A stretch of 64,000 nt of DNA from Isoetes taiwanensis. Its lineage: Eukaryota > Streptophyta > Lycopodiopsida > Isoetales > Isoetaceae. Each line of letters opens with the position of its first letter. Within the stretch, counting starts at the first letter, position 1. Where the stretch lies: assembly GCA_021234155.1 (NCBI GenBank), contig JAJEKV010000027.1, forward strand, positions 13,733,714-13,797,713. Reading direction: 5' to 3'. The position numbers were made by a program, and so were the translations under genes. The notes beneath the pieces were generated by a model. The model ran no database searches. It had not been told where the DNA came from and worked only from the letters and a program-made list of their open reading frames with translations. This document shows positions 43,562-56,073 of the stretch, one piece after another.

Positions 43562-44215
43562 TTTTTTTTTTTGGAAGGATAAAGAATTTTTCATTTATGA
43601 GTAAACTAATTTCAAAGCCCTATAGCAGATAGACACCCTCCTGAACAACTTTGAAGAGGGGATCTCCTTTGAAGATAATTATAGATGCCTTCTTCATAAG
43701 GTGGTAGCAGGAAAACATCACCTTCAAACACACATTTGAACTTTCTTAGCTTCTCTATGAGCATGTGCAATACTTGTGTGGCTATAGTATATGCATCTTT
43801 GCCTAGAGCGAAAGAATTATGCCTCTTTCACATGACCCATAATGCCCATGGTCGGATGAAATGAAAAGCTCCGCGTTTTGAGACTGACCATTCTACTGGA
43901 TATCCACCTAGAAGGAGGTTGTTGGTCCCCAGTGTAATGTTGAACATAATATCCATGCATCAAAACCACACAGCTTGCATCAATGCACTCTACTAACAAT
44001 GTTCCAGAGATTCTTCATCGATCTTGCACAATGGGCATAGTGGACTCGCGTCAGATTTGAATTTAGATACCCTTTTGTTTATCATAGGGACCCTATGAAT
44101 AACTTGCCATAGAAAAGAATTCACTCGAGGAGGGAGAAGTTTTATCCACACACCTACTCAAATTTGCTTCAACTATGTTCCCGCCTGTAAAGATTGGTCG
44201 AGAACCCAAGGTTTT
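43562..44215 (-). mobile_element. L1-like LINE 3' fragment with zf-RVT remnant
   Basis: A T-run at 43562-43572 is the complement of a poly(A) tail. Minus-strand translation upstream of it gives 'LLPPRVNSFLWQVIHRVPMI' and 'CPLCKIDEESLEHC', the zf-RVT Cys/His pattern, interrupted by stops. A 5'-truncated copy about 650 bp long. Confidence 0.75.
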
Positions 44216-45039
44216 CTACTCGTGCAATTTATGTGGTTTGGAAGACTTACTGTAATACATTTTCACATTGTTTTGTCATTACTCTGAAGCTTACCCTATA
44301 ACAAGTAAGGTTGAAAGTTCGTGGATGAGAAATCCAATGAAGAAATCTTAAATTTACCATGTTCAAGCTTGATGCTTTAGACATTCAAGGTATTACAACT
44401 TTCTAGCAATAAAGAGGCATTGACTTAGACAACTTACAACAATCACATTTTTGTGTGATTCTCACAAGTGACCTAGCAAACGTCATTTATGTCTATTCTA
44501 ACACAGTTTTACAACATTCACAATGCACATCGTTCTATCCTATCTATTTCTAGATATGGTGCTATTGCTCTTGTAGCTCTTGTGGTGGGTTTTTTTTAGT
44601 ATTGTTGTGGAGATGACAAGGCAAGGCGTCTTATAAAGATGTTATTTCTATTTGCATGATTAACATCCTTGTTGAACATGCCATTCTCAAGTAGAAGATG
44701 TGAACACCTATATGAACGAGTTCAAAATTTTGAAAATAAAGCAACCATTGGTTTAAAACAATGCAAGCACTTATTGTTCCAAATGGTTCTTGCATATTTA
44801 AGCAAATAATAATTTTCAAATATACAATCATTGGTGTTTTGTATATTTTCATGTCCATGGTGAAAAATTCACTTCAGATACTACATTGTAAATTCCATAA
44901 ACGAGAAAATTTGACACCATCAACTAATCAATGCATTGTGAAAATTCCCATATGCTCTAAACTTAGCCACTTAAAAAAACTCTATAAAGGAGCCTCTGGC
45001 TGCATTCAGAGTACATGGAATAGTTTAATGGGCTAAACT
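44216..45039. other. Intergenic
   Basis: No recognised feature. Confidence 0.4.
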
Positions 45040-45148
45040 TAGTTGTTTGGCTAAAGCAAATGAGAAATTTATAAACAAATAATAATTTTAGCTTAGCTTT
45101 TTTTGCACCCTTATGAATTTTTGGGCTCTTTAGCCAAACACTAGAAAG
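45040..45148. mobile_element. Short MITE-like inverted-repeat element
   Basis: GTTTGGCTAAAG at 45045-45056 and its perfect complement CTTTAGCCAAAC at 45128-45139, extending imperfectly outward as TTAGTTGTTTGG and CTAGTGTTTGG. Inner parts also partly fold (TTTTAGCTTAGC). About 105 bp, no coding. The TGTTTGG ends recall hAT-type or PIF-type MITEs; assignment is open. Confidence 0.55.
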
Positions 45149-45379
45149 TAAACTAGCAAAAAGCACACCAGAAGGCTTTAGCAAAGTAAGACTTGCTAGG
45201 TTTTTATTTAGGCTTAGTGCCATTAGACTGCTATTGGTGGCTAATCTTTTGCCTTTGTATTTCATTGGAGTTAAGTCTAATCTGATTGAAGAAATGGTTT
45301 GATAAACTGTGGTAGTAGAAAATTGCATTATTTTATGGCAAAAAATACAATGTAGTGTCTTACCCCAAATACATGGCAC

Positions 45380-46005
45380 AACCCAGTGTCAAAAGTGGAA
45401 GTCTCCCAACAGATGTTATCGGATATGCAGCAGCTAGTGGAAGAGGTAAGAGGATACCTTCTAGCAGCCAGAAGTAGACAGAAAAGCATAGCCGATAAGC
45501 ACAGAACGGTAAGGGAATTTCAGGTTGGAGACAACGTATGGCTGAAGATCAAAGTCAAGCAAGCGAAGCTCCGCATCAGCAATTGCAAGAAGCTTGCTCC
45601 AAGATGGGCTGGGCCATTCAGGATAACCAAAAGAGTAGGTAGCCAATCCTACAAGTTGGACCTGCCAGCACATCTTAAAATCCATAGGGTCTTCCATGTA
45701 AGTCTCTTGAAGAGGCACACTCCTAATCCAGAGGAAGTATTGGAGACAACAGAGTTACTGGAAATGACAGACGACCAGCTTGAAATCGTCCCAGAGGTTC
45801 TTCTTGACAGGGCCTATAAGAAGACAAGAAGATCCCAATTTCTCCAATACCTAGTGAAATGGATGCACTTACCCGTGGAAGATGCTACGTAGGTACTACA
45901 ATCAGATTTGGAGAAGCAGTACCCCCAATTCATGGAGCAATGCAAGGGTCGGCTCGTCACCGAAGTAGTTGACACCGAACCGATAGGTGAGTGGGAGGTA
46001 GATTA
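45380..46005 (+). pseudogene. Ty3-type integrase C-terminus with chromodomain, truncated
   Basis: Frame from 45386: 'ARSRQKSIADKHRTVREFQV', 'GDNVWLKIK' and 'KLAPRWAGPFRITKRVGSQS' (GPY/F-type region), then 'LKIHRVFHVSLLKRH', the usual end of chromovirus integrase. A chromodomain follows: 'SQFLQYLVKWMHLPVEDAT', a TAG stop at 45890-45892 where Trp is expected, and 'VLQSDLEKQYPQFMEQC'. The integrase core, RT and protease are missing, so the element is 5'-deleted near 45380. The chromodomain would direct insertion to heterochromatin. Confidence 0.88.
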
Positions 46006-46595
46006 AAAAGTCTACTTCCATCCCACGGAAGTAGACAAACCTGAGAGATAAGAGGTCATTCAGGCATGCATTGATAGGAAAAGCATCTCTAGTCAATGCT
46101 TACTATGGAAGGATGCCATCCTTCACACCCAAATACGGGAAGGACGCCACCCTTCACGCCAAAGGCAACTAAAGGTGTAGGCATGAGTGATCATCTTAGG
46201 CATGATAGGGCGCTGTCTCCACGGCGAAGATGGAAGAAACATAATCTTCCTATGCCGGGAGATTAGCCTTGCATCCATATAAATTGTAATTAATGGATGG
46301 TTCCCTAACAACCAACTTTAAAATAATTAAATGTATATTGACGTGGTGTTGGACCTGCAGGACAATAGGAGAGTCTAGCGGCAGGAGGTTGCGCTGCGAA
46401 GACATGTTTTGTCATAATGTATTGCAAGGAGACGATATAGAACCTTAATTAGGGAATTTTGGAACTATGTTAATGATAATGGTGTAACCCATAAAATTTT
46501 GTGAATAATAGACGATAAAGTAAGAGGGCGAAAGAGCCTCTTATCATGTATGTTATTGAACAAGGTTGTGTTACGAAAATTAAAACATTACCTTG
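46006..46595 (+). other. Ty3 element 3' untranslated region with hairpins
   Basis: Contains a perfect hairpin GTCTACTTCC (46010-46019) / GGAAGTAGAC (46027-46036) right after the coding end, and two adjacent copies of a small fold-back (GAAGGATGCCATCCTTC near 46107 and GAAGGACGCCACCCTTC near 46138). Confidence 0.55.
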
Positions 46596-46679
46596 GGGTA
46601 ATTATGTTGTAAAATTATATATATCAAATGTATTGCAGGGTATGCATGTTTCCAAGGTGGGGAGACGCAAGATGCTGAG

Positions 46680-46706
46680 GATAACATCAATTCAAGGTGG
46701 GGAGAT
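46680..46706 (+). promoter_or_regulatory. Polypurine tract of the Ty3 element
   Basis: AAGGTGGGGAGA at 46694-46705, directly before the 3' LTR, is the primer for plus-strand synthesis. An earlier AAGGTGGGGAGA lies at 46654. The corresponding stretch in copy 2 is at about 50390-50401. Confidence 0.7.
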
Positions 46707-47410
46707 TGTGACGTTCCAGCATAACATACAATCCGAATACGTATATTATACTGCCACTTCACACGTACATGTCATCACGACAAGTACTTGAGAGCCGTAA
46801 AGGGTTGCACCTAGGGGGCAACCTCGTATGTTGCACATGTATATTAAACATATGCAATTAAAACCCCCTTGCCAAGTGGCAATACCCCATTTGGCCCCTT
46901 CTAACCTAACCCTAAAAGTTCATATATAAGGAACCAAAGGGGAAACCCTAAACCTTTTCCCTTTCGCATTTTGGGCTTTCCTGACCATTCCGGCCAAGGC
47001 AAGCTGCCATTTCGTATTGCCAGGCGCCGCTGAACCGCCTTTGCACATTAGATTCATCAAGGGCAGCTGTCTTCAGCAAGATCGAAAGCATGGACGCGAT
47101 CCGGGGAACTAGAGCTAGTCAAGGATCAGGTAACTTGCGATTCTATTGTGCAAAGCTGCCTCTTAGCCCGGCAATGAATTAGAATAGTATGTTAGATCAG
47201 TCCTATCAGCCTTGTAGATCCTAAGATCACCAGCCGTAAGGAAAGAACCTAACCTTGTATGTTTAGGTAAGGTAGATTAGATCTTATTCAGTATTTCAGT
47301 TCTTTGATGTTGATGATGCTCCATTCTATGCTCTCTTGTGTATGTGGGAAGGGGGGAGACCCTGAAACCTTCAGTAGCAGTTCATTTTAATCCAGTGTTC
47401 CTATTTTGCT
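46707..47410 (+). mobile_element. Ty3-type 3' LTR (copy 1)
   Basis: Starts TGTGACGTTCC after the polypurine tract. Contains a TATA-like CATATATAAGG at about 46920 and a telo-box-like AAACCCTAAACC at about 46943, then the CTAACCTTGTATGTTTAGG block. The 3' limit is not certain; homology to 610-1305 continues to about 47400. Confidence 0.78.
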
Positions 47411-47565
47411 TCACTCCTCCGATTCTGACTTTTGCAATTTGGATAATAATTTGGTCTTCGTGGATGATAAAAACCCATTCAATTCAATTCAATTCAATTC
47501 AATTCAATTCAATTCAATTCAATTCAATTCAATTCAATTCAATTCAATTCAATTCAATTCAATTC
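47410..47565 (+). repeat. LINE-R-like 3' end with (AATTC)17 microsatellite
   Basis: AATTTGGTCTTCGTGGATGA and TAAAAACCC before the repeat match the LINE-R end (GGTCTCCGTGGACGATAAAA). The AATTC tract at 47481-47565 has 17 units. In copy 2 the same place (51174-51193) has 4 units. Confidence 0.7.
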
Positions 47566-48538
47566 TTTAACCCTTCTAGTATTATCTCCTTAATCTATTT
47601 GAGTACTTTATATCATCACCATCTTTACCATTATGTTCAATACTATCCTCCCTTCTATAATCTTGTACGACATGGTTGCCTTAGCAATTTGCAATTAAGA
47701 GCTGCCTTAGCCTATGAAGCATAATTATAATAATTGAGTGCTTTTCAATGACATCGTAAGATAGGAGACTTCAACAATGCCTTCAAAATTCTTGCAAGTT
47801 AAACACAAAAATGGATAACACTTTATCTACATGGATCATGTTTCCAAACCACAAAACAGTGTTATAGTAGCAGATAAAATAGAAGATCCCATAATTTCAA
47901 TCCACAGAAACACCCAAAGCAAATGCAAGCTAGAAGGGCCAGCTAGTAGTATGCTAGTAGAACTGAGTGTTTCTTATTTACTCAAAGATGAATGTAGGAG
48001 ACCTTAGCAATATGGATCTGCACATTTCATGTAGAATGCTAGCAAAGGCAAATGCCTGAAGACTAGAATATCTCATTTACTATCCTCTTGCTCTCAAGGT
48101 TACTACTTTGGAATTACAAACTTGTTATCTCAAAGGCACAGAAACCAATCCAGGAAAAAAAACATTATGCGCCCATTAGAAAAGTACATTTTGTATCATA
48201 ATTGCTTGTACTATGATAAATGTCCTTATCACAACTACATGTCACACACAGAAGTTCCAAAAAAAGGGGGGAGAAACTGGGTCATTATGATAGAATGAAC
48301 ATGCTATCAGATTTACAAAACTCCATATTGAAGAATTCGCCAATGTGTAAGAAATCTCACATGAACAATCAAATGCAAAAAGGATGAATACAATCCAAGA
48401 ATGAGCAGTTACTATAGCTAAGAAAAAGTTTTTTTAGTAGAAGAGCAAAATAACAATATAAAAACCACTTAAAATATAGAGAATCTAATAATAAATTAAG
48501 CAAGTTAATAACATGATGTTAGGAAGCAAAGACCATAC

Positions 48539-49028
48539 CAAGAGATTGGGACATTTTGCAATGAGCAATAGCTTCTTGGACCATACTATCCAACTGGATC
48601 ATGTTATTAAAACTGCAAGAGCGAGGCTTAGAAGCCGACTTGATATTGTTGTGATGCCTAAGAAGGCTAGGATGTAACCAACTTCTCAACTGAGATGCAT
48701 TATCAGTTATTACCTTGAATGTCAGTATAGTCTTCCATGTGCTATAGGTCTCCTTTGAGCTTTTGCTCTCCTTATTTGCATCATATATTCGGGGCTTACT
48801 ATTATCTCTGCTAAACCATCCTTTCCCATTGAACTTGCATTTTGTATTGCGCTCTTGCTGATATAAAGCTTTAACTCCATCTTTTGAGTCTCGATATCCT
48901 TCTTTAGAAGATTCTTCTAGAGAAATATATAATCCTGCATCAAAACACATGCCTTTTCCACCTTCCTCATCTATATATGGTAATGCATAAGACCCAATGC
49001 CAATATTGATGAGATCTAAATCCTTCAT
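48539..49028 (-). CDS. 5' exons of an unidentified gene (copy 1)
   Basis: Exon 1 at 48714-49028 encodes 105 codons starting 'MKDLDLINIGIGSYALPYID' and ending 'TWKTILTFK' before a donor GTAATA. Exon 2 at 48539-48593 starts after CAG with 'LDSMVQEAIAHCKMSQSL' and ends at donor GTATGG; the phases fit. The protein is polar with many Lys/Ser and no domain I recognise. Further exons would lie toward 47.6 kb but I cannot place them. The whole 5' part is duplicated at 52166-52656. Confidence 0.5.
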
Positions 49029-50401
49029 CCTTATATCATATCATCAAATCCTAAGATAAAGGCCTTATATAGATCACATCTAGAATATAATTATAATAGA
49101 ACTACTAGGTGTGCATTGAATCTAGACCATAATCTAGTACAAGTATACATAAGAGTTCAATAGATCACATATCCCCTCACATTTTTTAAACGTTGGAGAT
49201 AAAAAAAAAGCTATACAATAAATATTGCTTTCATACTTTCGTATAAAAAGGATGATGGTCAAGATGTATTTCACACTAAAAAAGTGAACACAAGTATTAT
49301 CATATTTTTACTTCCCTTTTTGCCGCCACTCAGACTTATTTTGTTTTTGTTTTTTAATTTTCTCGTCTTGTTTTAATTGGACAACCTTACTGCTACACTA
49401 GTTGCTGCCATTTGAAATTGCAAACTAGTTGTAAATTCACTTATGACGCCATGTGCTACACCATTTGTATAATATTTAGTATCCTTGGGGTAGGATGCCC
49501 CGAAGTATAAGTATATTCCACGTGCCAAATTCCAAACACTTATATATGCTTACCATCTTTATGACAAAGTTAGTAGGAATGATCCGCGGCTATGCATATA
49601 TAAATGTGTTCTTATGTATTGCCAAACTAAAAACTGAAGATGAAGATCTAGACATATTATGCCTATGGATATTTGGTCAGCAGTATAATAGAAATACAAC
49701 TGAAGTACTAAGTGTTCCACATGTATGTATGTTTTTTTAGAAAATCTATAAAATTTGACAATAGTCTATAAAACTCAATTGAATAATACATGTGGCTTTG
49801 TTTATTTATTGAATGGGCACATTTGATTTTGAAGCTTATAGTTCAATTATGTACATGAATTTATTCACTCCTCTTCACGTACCTAGGGTCTATATGCTTT
49901 CTAGTGAATAATATGAGAGGAAGCTTTTTTTCTCTACAAATAATTATGATTACTATAAAAAAATTGTTGGAAAGCTACAGAAATATACCATAGGACCTAC
50001 TTACCTTGAGAGCAAAGGACTTAGAAGTAAGTCCACTGATAATAACAAATAGTATAAATGTTGATGCACTAAGTGCCAAGTGCAAAAAAAACATTGAACT
50101 TGTCTTTTACCATATATTATGAACTTATTCCAAATAGATTGATAGCAAAATCCGTTTTACAAAATGGAAAAAAAAACAAGTAATGAAAAGCATGTATTTA
50201 GTTAGAGGAGATGGGGCGATGGAGCTGGTAATACACAAAGCATTATAATACACGACAATGGAATTATCACATATATTAAATCAGAACCTTTGGGTAATTA
50301 TGTTGTAAAATTATATATATCAAATGTATTGCAGGGTATGCATGTTTCCAAGGTGGGGAGACGCAAGATGCTGAGGATAACATCAATTCAAGGTGGGGAG
50401 A

Positions 50402-51110
50402 TTGTGCCGTTCCAGCATAACATACAATCCGAATACGTATATTATACTGCCACTTCACACGTACATGTCATCACGACAAGTACTTGAGAGCCGTAAAGGG
50501 TTGCACCTAGGGGGCAACCTCGTATGTTGCACATGTATATTAAACATATGCAATTAAAACCCCCTTGCCAAGTGGCAATACCCCATTTGGCCCCTTCTAA
50601 CCTAACCCTAAAAGTTCATATATAAGGAACCAAAGGGGAAACCCTAAACCTTTCCCCTTTCGCATTTTGGGCTTTCCTGAGCCATTCCGGCAAGCTGCCA
50701 TTTCGCATTGCCAGGCGCCGCTGAACCGCCTTTGCACATTAGATTCATCAAGGGCAAATTGCCTTCTTGAGAAGATCGAAAAGCATGGACGCGATCCGGA
50801 ACTAGAGCTAGTCAAGGATCGGGTAACTTGCGATTCTATTGTGCAAAGTCAGCCTCTTAGCCCGCAATGAATTAGAATAGTATGTTAGATCAGTCCTATC
50901 AGCCTTGTAGATCCTAAGATCACCAGCCGTAAGGAAAGAACCTAACCTTGTATGTTTAGGTAAGGTAGATTAGATCTTATTCAGTATTTCAGTTCTTTGA
51001 TGTTGATGATGCTCCATTCTATGCTCTCTTGTGTATGTGGGAAGGGGGGAGACCCTGAAACCTTCAGTAGCAGTTCATTTTACTCCAGTGTTCCTATTTT
51101 GCTTCACTCC
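50402..51110 (+). mobile_element. Ty3-type LTR (copy 2, within duplication)
   Basis: Copy of 46707-47410 carried along by the tandem duplication, not an independent insertion: the same flanks lie on both sides. Confidence 0.78.
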
Positions 51111-52165
51111 TCCGATTTTGACTTTTGCAATTTGGATAATAATTTGGTCTTCGTGGATGATAAAAACCCATTCAATTCAATTCAATTCAATTCTTTAACC
51201 CTTCTAGTATTATCTCCTTAATCTATTTGAGTACTTTATATCATCACCATCTTTACCATTATGTTCAATACTATCCTCCCTTCTATAATCTTGTACGACA
51301 TGGTTGCCTTAGCAATTTGCAATTAAGAGCTGCCTTAGCCTATGAAGCATATAATAACAATTGAGTGCTTTTCAATGACATCGTAAGATAGGAGACTTCA
51401 ACAATGCCTTCAAAATTCTTGCAAGTTAAACACAAAAATGGATAACACTTTATCTACATGGATCATGTTTCCAAACCACAAAACAGTGTTATAGTAGCAG
51501 ATAAAATAGAAGATCCCATAATTTCAATCCACAGAAACACCCAAAGCAAATGCAAGCTAGAAGGGCCAGCTAGTAGTATGCTAGTAGAACTGAGTGTTTC
51601 TTATTTACTCAAAGATGAATGTAGGAGACCTTAGCAATATGGATCTGCACATTTCATGTAGAATGCTAGCAAAGGCAAATGCCTGAAGACTAGAATATCT
51701 CATTTACTATCCTCTTGCTCTCAAGGTTACTACTTTGGAATTACAAACTTGTTATCTCAAAGGCACAGAAACCAATCCAGGAAAAAAAACATTATGCGCC
51801 CATTAGAAAAGTACATTTTGTATCATAATTGCTTGTACTATGATAAATGTCCTTATCACAACTACATGTCACACACAGAAGTTCCAAAAAAAGGGGGGAG
51901 AAACTGGGTCATTATGATAGAATGAACATGCTATCAGATTTACAAAACTCCATATTGAAGAATTCGCCAATGTGTAAGAAATCTCACATGAACAATCAAA
52001 TGCAAAAAGGATAAATACAATCCAAGAATGAGCAGTTACTATAGCTAAGAAAAAGTTTTTTTAGTAGAAGAGCAAAATAACAATATAAAAACCACTTAAA
52101 ATATAGAGAACCTAATAATAAATTAAGCAAGTTAATAACATGATGTTAGGAAGCAAAGACCATAC

Positions 52166-52656
52166 CAAGAGATTGGGACATTTTGCAATGAGCAATAGCT
52201 TCTTGGACCATACTATCCAACTGGATCATGTTATTAAAACTGCAAGAGCGAGGCTTAGAAGCCGACTTGATATTGTTGTGATGCCTAAGAAGACTAAGGA
52301 TGTAACCAACTTCTCAACTGAGATGCATTATCAGTTATTACCTTGAATGTCAGTATAGTCTTCCATGTGCTATAGGTCTCCTTTGAGCTTTTGCTCTCCT
52401 TATTTGCATCATATATTCGGGGCTTACTATTATCTCTGCTAAACCATCCTTTCCCATTGAACTTGCGTTTTGTATTGCGCTCTTGCTGATATAAAGCTTT
52501 AACTCCATCTTTTGAGTCTCGATATCCTTCTTTAGAAGATCCTTCTAGAGAAATATATAATCCTGCATCAAAACACATGCCTTTTCCACCTTCCTCATCT
52601 ATATATGGTAATGCATAAGACCCAATGCCAATATTGATGAGATCTAAATCCTTCAT
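52166..52656 (-). CDS. 5' exons of the unidentified gene (copy 2)
   Basis: Exon 1 at 52342-52656 and exon 2 at 52166-52220 repeat the copy-1 exons with two apparent residue changes in exon 1 (E to G after 'ISLE', C to R after 'RNTK'). The intron between them carries a 1-bp length difference, which does not touch the coding frame if spliced as proposed. Confidence 0.48.
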
Positions 52657-53949
52657 CCTTATATCATATCATCAAATCCTAAGATAAAGGCCTTATATAG
52701 ATCACATCTAGAATATAATTATAATAGAACTACTAGGTGTGCATTGAATCTAGACCATAATCTAGTACAAGTATACATAAGAGTTCAATAGATCACATAT
52801 CCCCTCACATTTTTTAAACGTTGGAGATAAAAAAAAGCTATACAATAAATATTGCTTTCATACTTTCATATAAAAAGGATGATGGTCAAGATGTATTTCA
52901 CACTAAAAAAGTGAACACAAGTATTATCATATTTTTACTTCCCTTTTTGCCGCCACTCAGACTTATTTTGTTTTTGTTTTTTAATTTTCTCGTCTTGTTT
53001 TAATTGGACAACCTTACTGCTACACTAGTTGCTGCCATTTGAAATTGCAAACTAGTTGTAAATTCACTTATGACGCCATGTGCTACACCATTTGTATAAT
53101 ATTTAGTATCCTTGGGGTAGGATGCCCCGAAGTATAAGTATATTCCACGTGCCAAATTCCAAACACTTATATATGCTTACCATCTTTATGACAAAGTTAG
53201 TAGGAATGATCCGCGGCTATGCATATATAAATGTGTTCTTATGTATTTCCAAACTAAAAACTGAAGATGAAGATCTAGACATATTATGCCTATGGATATT
53301 TGGTCAGCAGTATAATAGAAATACAACTGAAGTACTAAGTGTTCCACATGTATGTATGTTTTTTTAGAAAATCTATAAAATTTGACAATAGTCTATAAAA
53401 CTCAATTGAATAATACATGTGGCTTTGTTTATTTATTGAATGGGCACATTTGATTTTGAAGCTTATAGTTCAATTATGTACATGAATTTATTCACTCCTC
53501 TTCACGTACCTAGGGTCTATATGCTTTCTAGTGAATAATATGAGAGGAAGCTTTTTTTCTCTACAAATAATTATGATTACTATAAAAAAATTGTTGGAAA
53601 GCTACAGAAATATACCATAGAACCTACTTACCTTGAGAGCAAAGGACTTAGAAGTAAGTCCACTGATAATAACAAATAGTATAAATGTTGATGCACTAAG
53701 TGCCAAGTGCAAAAAAAACATTGAACTTGTCTTTTACCATATATAGCATCACATCATTTTTCCTTCAACCTATGAACTTATTCCAAATAGATTGATAGCA
53801 AAATCCATTTTACAAAATGGAAAAAAAAAAAACAAGTAATGAAAAGCATGTATTTAGTTAGAGGAGATGGGGCGATGGAGCTGGTAATACACAAAGCATT
53901 ATAATACACAACAATGGAATTATCACATATATTAAATCAGAACCTTTGG

Positions 53950-54265
53950 ATAAAATTATGCCAGGGCTACACCACTTTCAGAAGAACTGCTAAAGTACTT
54001 AATCTGGTACTTCATAAATGGATACTATTTTATTTTCCTTTTAATCAAACTCAATACATGAAACCAAATGCAAATTATGAACCAAATGACCTAGGACCCT
54101 CAAATATTATACTTTGTAATCACGAGGTGTATGACGACCATGACGAGGTGCACCTTCAACTATTGAGAGCCATTGGATAAGCATATTCATGAGTTGTGCT
54201 TTGGACCATAGATAACAATCCTTATTTCCGGAATAGAAAAATGAATCATATGCTGTAAGGTAATC
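53950..54265. other. Intergenic
   Basis: Open plus-strand frame to 54180 without recognisable domain; not called as a gene. Confidence 0.4.
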
Positions 54266-54424
<159 letters not shown>

Positions 54425-55690
54425 GTTTTTATCGTCCACGGAGACCAACTGGCCTATGGGACCCAAACAAAGAGAGAGCAGCAAGCGTATTACTGTGAGG
54501 ATTAAAAAACCCCTGCCCCGAAGGGTTTTCGAGGGAAAAACCTTAATAGTAATAAGGATGCTGGTATACTGTACAATCGCATATGACAATTCAATGCTGT
54601 ACCGGAGGACACAACTAAGTCTGAATATCCATAACCTCCTAGAGGTATGATCCCAACAAGCCCACAGAGGCCATGTTCAACAGCTCATGCAGGGGCTGGT
54701 GAGGCACAATTAACTGAATATATCGTGCCCAGATTTGATCGAACGCTGGGCAGGTCTGAAGGGCGTGACATTCATCCTCAATGATGCCCTGTTGGCAACA
54801 CTGACAGATCCTATTCTCACGTGGCTCCCGAGTCCATCGCCCTGTCTCAATGCGAAGGCAGTGTGCACCCGTGTGAATGGAAGCTATCAGTCTGCACTTC
54901 TTCATGCTGCATCCTTGAGCTTGGCAAGGAAGCTAGCATGCATCTAGGTACGGTCGCAATGCATTATGCTCCTTCTTTGTCTATACCTGCCTGCATCTAT
55001 GTGCCTGCACATTCCAATGTAAGAACCACTAAGCTTGCTTGTCCTTCCAGCAGGCTTTGCGGCACTGTGGACCCATTGCTATTACCAACACAAGGTTGGA
55101 CAATCGGGCATCACTCATACCAACTACCTTCTGAAAGTAAATGATATGGCATTCCAGTACAGCCCTTTGAAGGAGTAAAAATCCTGTCTCCTGGAGCAAA
55201 ATCTGATATGGAACTGTGGATTTCACCCCAAGTGCCCATGCTAAGAAGGCCTTCTGTACCTGGTCCAGGTCATTCCAGGTGGTGAGGGATATCACCGGAC
55301 CCCACACCTCTGCCCCGTACAGGAGAACTGGCCTCGACCAAGGCCCTGAACAGGTGTGACTGGTGGCCCCAGGCATACAACTCTGCCTTGTGGCTATTGC
55401 TCTGCATGGCATATAGTGCTTTCCAGCCTGCTGTGACACACAACTTGATGGAAGCATCCCAGTGTGTGGTAGTAGAAAACTCGATCCCTAAATACTTATA
55501 GGACAAAGCTGCCTCTACATCTTGTCCCTAGTAAGTGAATGAGGGGAGCCTTGGCTGATGGGATGATGGAACTAGAAACACTCTAGTTTTGGCCAAGTTA
55601 ACTCAAATGCCAGTGAACCGACAGAAAGTGTCTAGCAAGAAAGCATGCACATATGGATTGCTTCAGGTGAGTGAGCTCTGCATTGCTATT
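54425..55690 (-). mobile_element. LINE-R copy, 5'-truncated, minus strand
   Basis: 3' end block at 54425-54545 (TTTTTATCGTCCACGGAGAC, GGCCTATGGGACCC, CCCTGCCCCGAAGGG). Coding remnant to about 55690: 'VNLAKTRVFLV', 'LSYKYLGIEFSTTTHWDASI', 'LLYGAEVWGPVISLTTWNDL', 'SIHTGAHCLRIETGRW' and 'RICQCCQQGIIEDECHALQT', where the C-x2-C...H zinc motif is intact. Several frame breaks. The best-preserved C-terminus of the LINE-R family in the window. Confidence 0.87.
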
Positions 55691-55869
55691 CGCTTGCACA
55701 CATGCATCTTCCTGCACATTCTATCTAGAGAGCCAATTTGTATTTTTCTCCTTGTAGCGTGCTTTAAACAAAAAAATAATAAACTGCATATTCTAAGTCT
55801 CTCTTATCATTTAAAACTTTAACGTACATTATGCACTTTTTTCTTTCAAAAATCGCTACCACTTTGTTT

Positions 55870-56073
55870 ATAAAGTACAAATTGAAATTCTCTTGTAATT
55901 GTTTCTAGTCGCCACATCAGAGGGGCTTCTGAGGGGTTTGGCTATGGAAGATGACTTATAAGAAGTATATAATCAATATACAGATGACACACTTTTTTTT
56001 CTTATCGCTTATTTAGAGAATTTAGATAGGATAAAGCTACTCTTAGATATATTTTCACAAGCATCTATTGTGC
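55870..56073 (+). pseudogene. Reverse transcriptase fragment of an older LINE
   Basis: Plus-strand 'RGLAMEDDL', stop, 'EVYNQYTDDTLFFLIAYLEN' and 'LDRIKLLLDIFSQAS': the YTDD box and following helix of an L1-like RT. It is cut at 56073 by the tail of the minus-strand LINE at 56074-57602. Confidence 0.65.

Larger units (their letters stand above)
46596..50291 (+). repeat. Tandem duplication, copy 1 (3696 bp)
   Basis: Begins GGGTAATTATGTTG inside the Ty3 3' untranslated region and ends ATCAGAACCTTT, where copy 2 starts. Near-identical to 50292-53949. The joint shows short shared sequence CCTT(T)GGG, as expected from microhomology-mediated duplication. Confidence 0.95.
50292..53949 (+). repeat. 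Tandem duplication, copy 2 (3658 bp)
   Basis: Matches copy 1 with few substitutions. Main differences: 65 bp less of AATTC repeat, a 26-bp insertion AGCATCACATCATTTTTCCT... near 53747, and TGTGCCG instead of TGTGACG at the LTR start. Beyond 53949 the sequence is unique. Confidence 0.95.

Noticed and set aside
49495-49740. 81-codon plus-strand frame conserved in both duplicates (also 53122-53367)
   Set aside because: Its conservation follows from the recent duplication of the whole segment; no domain or splice support.
50402-51110. Second independent Ty3 insertion
   Set aside because: Flanks on both sides are duplicated with it, so it is part of a tandem duplication.
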